From contig JAUNSR010000023.1 in the NCBI GenBank assembly GCA_030539115.1, forward strand, positions 1 through 52,728: 52,728 nucleotides of DNA, read 5' to 3'. Below, one piece after another: positions 50,481 to 52,728 of this stretch (position 1 is the first letter of the stretch; every line of letters begins with the position of its first letter). The DNA comes from Bacteroidales bacterium. GTDB taxonomy: Bacteria > Bacteroidota > Bacteroidia > Bacteroidales > JAUNSR01. Made by a program: the position numbers and the translations under genes. The notes beneath the pieces are model-generated. The model saw nothing but the letters and a program-made list of their open reading frames with translations, was not told the DNA's origin and did no database searches.

Positions 50481-51839
50481 ATGAAAAATCTAATTATCAG
50501 TTATATAAATTCAATTTTAGTTGTATGTTGCCTTTTTCTTACATCATGTGATTTTGACAACATCCTTAAAGATGACAACGGCAATGATATGAATCTCCTG
50601 CTTGTGGACCTTCCTGAGTTTGATGCAGAATACTCCTTTACATTTAAAAATGCATTCACAGGAGAGATATATGAATCGCCGGCAGATATAAAAATCAGCG
50701 GCGATTCAAAAGACGACATAGTTTCCGATCTCGGCTACAGAAAAAACAATATGTTTACATCATCAGACGGTGAGCTGTTTCTTTACTTGAACCCAAATCT
50801 TAAAGTGGAGAGTTCTGAGGTGAAATTTGATATATCGGGCAATGACAACAACGTTCTTGTTTTGCCATATACTGTGTCAAAGACAAAAAAGGGAAGAAAC
50901 AATGTGACAATAGGAGTTATACCGGCATCATTGCTGAATTACAAATCTACAAAAGCTGTTTCATCATCAACTTCCGATGATAATGGAATACTTTCCGGTG
51001 TAACCGTTAAGGATAGCAAGGATGTCATTTATGACATTGTTTATCTTAATGATCTTATTACCGATGGAGAGGACGGAGTTTATGCGGGATTTGTCAGAAT
51101 AGGAGATTTAAATATCGATGATATGCATATCGACTCAAACAATGATAATTATGAGTATTCATTGGTTTATCTTGCCAAGGATGTTTATTTGATAAAGGCT
51201 GTATCTGCAAATCAGAAAACATGCATTGTCAACGTAAGTTTGAAAGGTGACGGCGTTGTGACATTCTACACCAAAGCTTCAAACTCATTTTATTCGGACT
51301 ATATCCAGACAACAGTATCTCTTCCATATAGCTTCTCATTCAGAGATTTTATAAGCAATGATAATACAATATCTGTAAGGACTAAAATCGATGCACTGAA
51401 TTTTGATGAGACAAAAACTTTGGCATCCGACGGAGGCAATGTTGAATTTAATGTTCCGAATGCAGACAAATCTGGTAAAAAAAGATATGAGATACATTTG
51501 AATGCTTACAGTCCCGATGAAAAGAGGATTGCAGCATCAATTACCAAATCTTTTAAATACATAGAAAAAGAGAACAATGGTTTGTCAATAGATAACTGGT
51601 CGGAAGGAAAGCTGGAGAAAGGTGTGGTAACTCTTTGGCTGAAAGAGAATGTTGAATATACATTCAGAGTTAACCTGAATAATAAGGCATATAAATATGA
51701 CATTACCACCAATATCAATGAGATAAACTCTCTTGTTGAGAAGGAGGAGGATATAACTTCGTTTACTTGGAGCGCGCTTAATGACGGATATCGCTTTGAT
51801 ATAGATGTTACAAATGAAGAGATAGAAGATTTTCTGTAA
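50481..51839 (+). CDS. Large lipoprotein of unknown function
   Basis: This 452-residue lipoprotein (signal ending FLTSC) shows only beta-rich composition, with many Asn/Asp/Ser repeats and short alternating strands but no domain I recognise. The ATG at 50481 is chosen because it starts a normal signal; the upstream ATG at 50457 would overlap the previous gene less well with family habits. It is the second gene of a two-gene unit with the barrel protein and is probably displayed on an outer-membrane face. A hairpin downstream (51964-52012) likely ends the transcript. Confidence 0.7.
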   Translation: MKNLIISYINSILVVCCLFLTSCDFDNILKDDNGNDMNLLLVDLPEFDAEYSFTFKNAFTGEIYESPADIKISGDSKDDIVSDLGYRKNNMFTSSDGELFLYLNPNLKVESSEVKFDISGNDNNVLVLPYTVSKTKKGRNNVTIGVIPASLLNYKSTKAVSSSTSDDNGILSGVTVKDSKDVIYDIVYLNDLITDGEDGVYAGFVRIGDLNIDDMHIDSNNDNYEYSLVYLAKDVYLIKAVSANQKTCIVNVSLKGDGVVTFYTKASNSFYSDYIQTTVSLPYSFSFRDFISNDNTISVRTKIDALNFDETKTLASDGGNVEFNVPNADKSGKKRYEIHLNAYSPDEKRIAASITKSFKYIEKENNGLSIDNWSEGKLEKGVVTLWLKENVEYTFRVNLNNKAYKYDITTNINEINSLVEKEEDITSFTWSALNDGYRFDIDVTNEEIEDFL

Positions 51840-51963
51840 TTATATGATGAGGCAGGGGACCTTGTGATTTTTTGTTGAAATATTTTTAAGAGTAAACGGT
51901 CAATCTTTATTAATCATTTAATCATAAAATAATCAATAATATAAATAGAGAAATTGTTATAAG

Positions 51964-52012
51964 AATCTGCAGGATTAAGTACTTTATGGTATTAAATCTT
52001 GCAGATTTTTAT
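51964..52012 (+). terminator. Terminator of the barrel-lipoprotein operon
   Basis: AATCTGCA plus GATTAA pairs with TTAAATC plus TGCAGATT (one bulge and one extra base) and is followed by TTTTTAT. Its right part lies inside the 3' end of the minus-strand gene at 51984-52346. Confidence 0.8.
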
Positions 52013-52346
52013 GTTTATAGCACCTTATCTTACCCTTAAACGGAAAATAAGTTGGATTAAAGATAATAGAAGGATCAATCACTTTAGGGTCTAATTTGAC
52101 AATGTCTTCAACCGCTCTCAATTCAGAAAGTAAGAGTTGTTTTCCCTTAATTTTTAGACACTTCGTTTTAGGAGGTAGTTTGATGCCACAAACTACTGCT
52201 TGTCTTTTATTAAAAAATACATTGCAACATTTAATGTCTAATTCAAGTGTATCATCATCAATTTTGTTAAGCTGTATTTCAGAGGTAATCCGAGCTGATT
52301 CATTGTTTTGAACAATCAGTAGGTGTTCATCTTTGTCGTATGCCAA
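51984..52346 (-). CDS. Small protein of unknown function
   Basis: The 120-codon frame begins with TTG and encodes a Lys/Asp-rich protein with two cysteines in LDIKCCNVFFNKRQ and a C-terminal KIRCYKHKN. It carries no signal peptide. I recognise no family. In frame, a stop codon lies nine codons before the TTG, and those nine codons still read like protein, so the start is uncertain. The last ten codons are overlapped by a transcription terminator for the opposite strand. Confidence 0.45.
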   Translation of the reverse strand: MAYDKDEHLLIVQNNESARITSEIQLNKIDDDTLELDIKCCNVFFNKRQAVVCGIKLPPKTKCLKIKGKQLLLSELRAVEDIVKLDPKVIDPSIIFNPTYFPFKGKIRCYKHKNLQDLIP

Positions 52347-52405
52347 TTTATCAATTTGGAATTGCGCCTGTTAAAACCATAAATAGCTTAAATAATCTCT
52401 CAAAT

Positions 52406-52432
52406 TTAACTAATTTATATTAAATTAGTTAA
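52406..52432. repeat. 27-base perfect palindrome
   Basis: TTAACTAATTTA (52406-52417), TAT, and the exact complement (52421-52432) form a 12-bp inverted repeat. It lies upstream of the small unknown gene, on its promoter side, and may be an operator. Confidence 0.7.
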
Positions 52433-52728
52433 TAAAATAAAGATAGATAAATATTTAGTTAAATTCACAAGACAAAGGAGAGTAAACAAGTATTTAAAAG
52501 TTAACTATACGATATATTGTTTATTATTTCCATCAATGGACAAACGACATAAGGATAGGGTATTGAATATAAAATTTTCAAGAAAACCTAATTATTTCAG
52601 TAACATCCATCAATTTGTTCAATATATGAGTTTGCAGAATTCGGGCTTTACAGGAACATGAGAAACAACCTTATAGGACAAATGATATATGATTGATTAT
52701 GATACTGAATTATTTATATTTTAAGGGC
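52433..52728. other. Gene-free AT-rich end of the window
   Basis: I see no gene or RNA in the last 300 bases. A gene starting beyond the window cannot be judged. Confidence 0.4.

Overview
The window is AT-rich chromosomal DNA of a Bacteroidales bacterium. The evidence is a SusC/RagA plus SusD/RagB pair, many Bacteroidetes-type lipoproteins, an enlarged IspG, a serine-type sulfatase, a C10 peptidase ending in what looks like a type IX secretion sorting domain, near absence of Shine-Dalgarno sequences, and -7 boxes of the Bacteroidetes TAnnTTTG type. The genus cannot be fixed from the sequence; the type IX signal hints at a lineage outside the core Bacteroides. No rRNA, CRISPR array, insertion sequence or phage gene was seen.

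Layout. 1-17.3 kb is mostly housekeeping: a PadR regulator with a PspC membrane protein, HIT and GreA, a TlpA-like lipoprotein that has lost its CxxC, PNPase, and then a long minus-strand block (nucleoside kinase, RpoN, PAP2-like protein, GcvH, PurE, IspG, MATE), followed by a plus-strand Na/phosphate symporter. 17.4-24.8 kb holds a Sir2 deacylase, tRNA-Met, a secreted TIM-barrel protein, a HAD phosphatase, RibF, an Lrp/AsnC regulator and two FKBP isomerases, separated by unusually long non-coding stretches with structured repeats. 24.8-42.4 kb is the accessory region: a CapA-like phosphatase and sulfatase facing a six-hairpin glycosidase, then a SusC-SusD-lipoprotein-lipoprotein operon, a C10 cysteine peptidase, an unknown secreted protein and a GH20 hexosaminidase. 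42.6-49.2 kb is a minus-strand run: tri-haem cytochrome c peroxidase, tRNA-Leu and tRNA-Gly, a Rieske-like lipoprotein with altered ligands, an aldo/keto reductase, ArgH, an SRPBCC protein, PyrE and ComF. 49.7-52.4 kb has an outer-membrane barrel protein with an unknown lipoprotein, and an unknown small gene.

How the genes work together. The accessory region looks like a nutrient-acquisition locus: the SusC/SusD complex imports oligomers produced by surface or periplasmic enzymes. The flanking sulfatase, glycosidase and hexosaminidase suggest sulfated, amino-sugar-rich glycans such as mucin. The C10 peptidase next to the lipoproteins suggests that proteins or glycoproteins may also be attacked, as RagAB does with peptides in Porphyromonas. 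No regulator (HTCS, SusR or ECF sigma/anti-sigma pair) is encoded beside it.

The most unusual structure is an 84-bp element, present as two tandem copies in front of the TIM-barrel gene and as a diverged, ungapped copy (about 71% identical) after pnp. Each tandem copy contains a strong hairpin whose minus-strand loop is GNRA; the only base that differs between the tandem copies turns GUAA into GCAA, and the diverged copy keeps a stem at the same place with different bases. Also notable are a set of 21-bp direct repeats in a gene-free stretch, a perfect 20-bp hairpin within the start region of the CapA-like gene, and the Rieske-like and TlpA-like proteins that lack their canonical ligands or catalytic cysteines.
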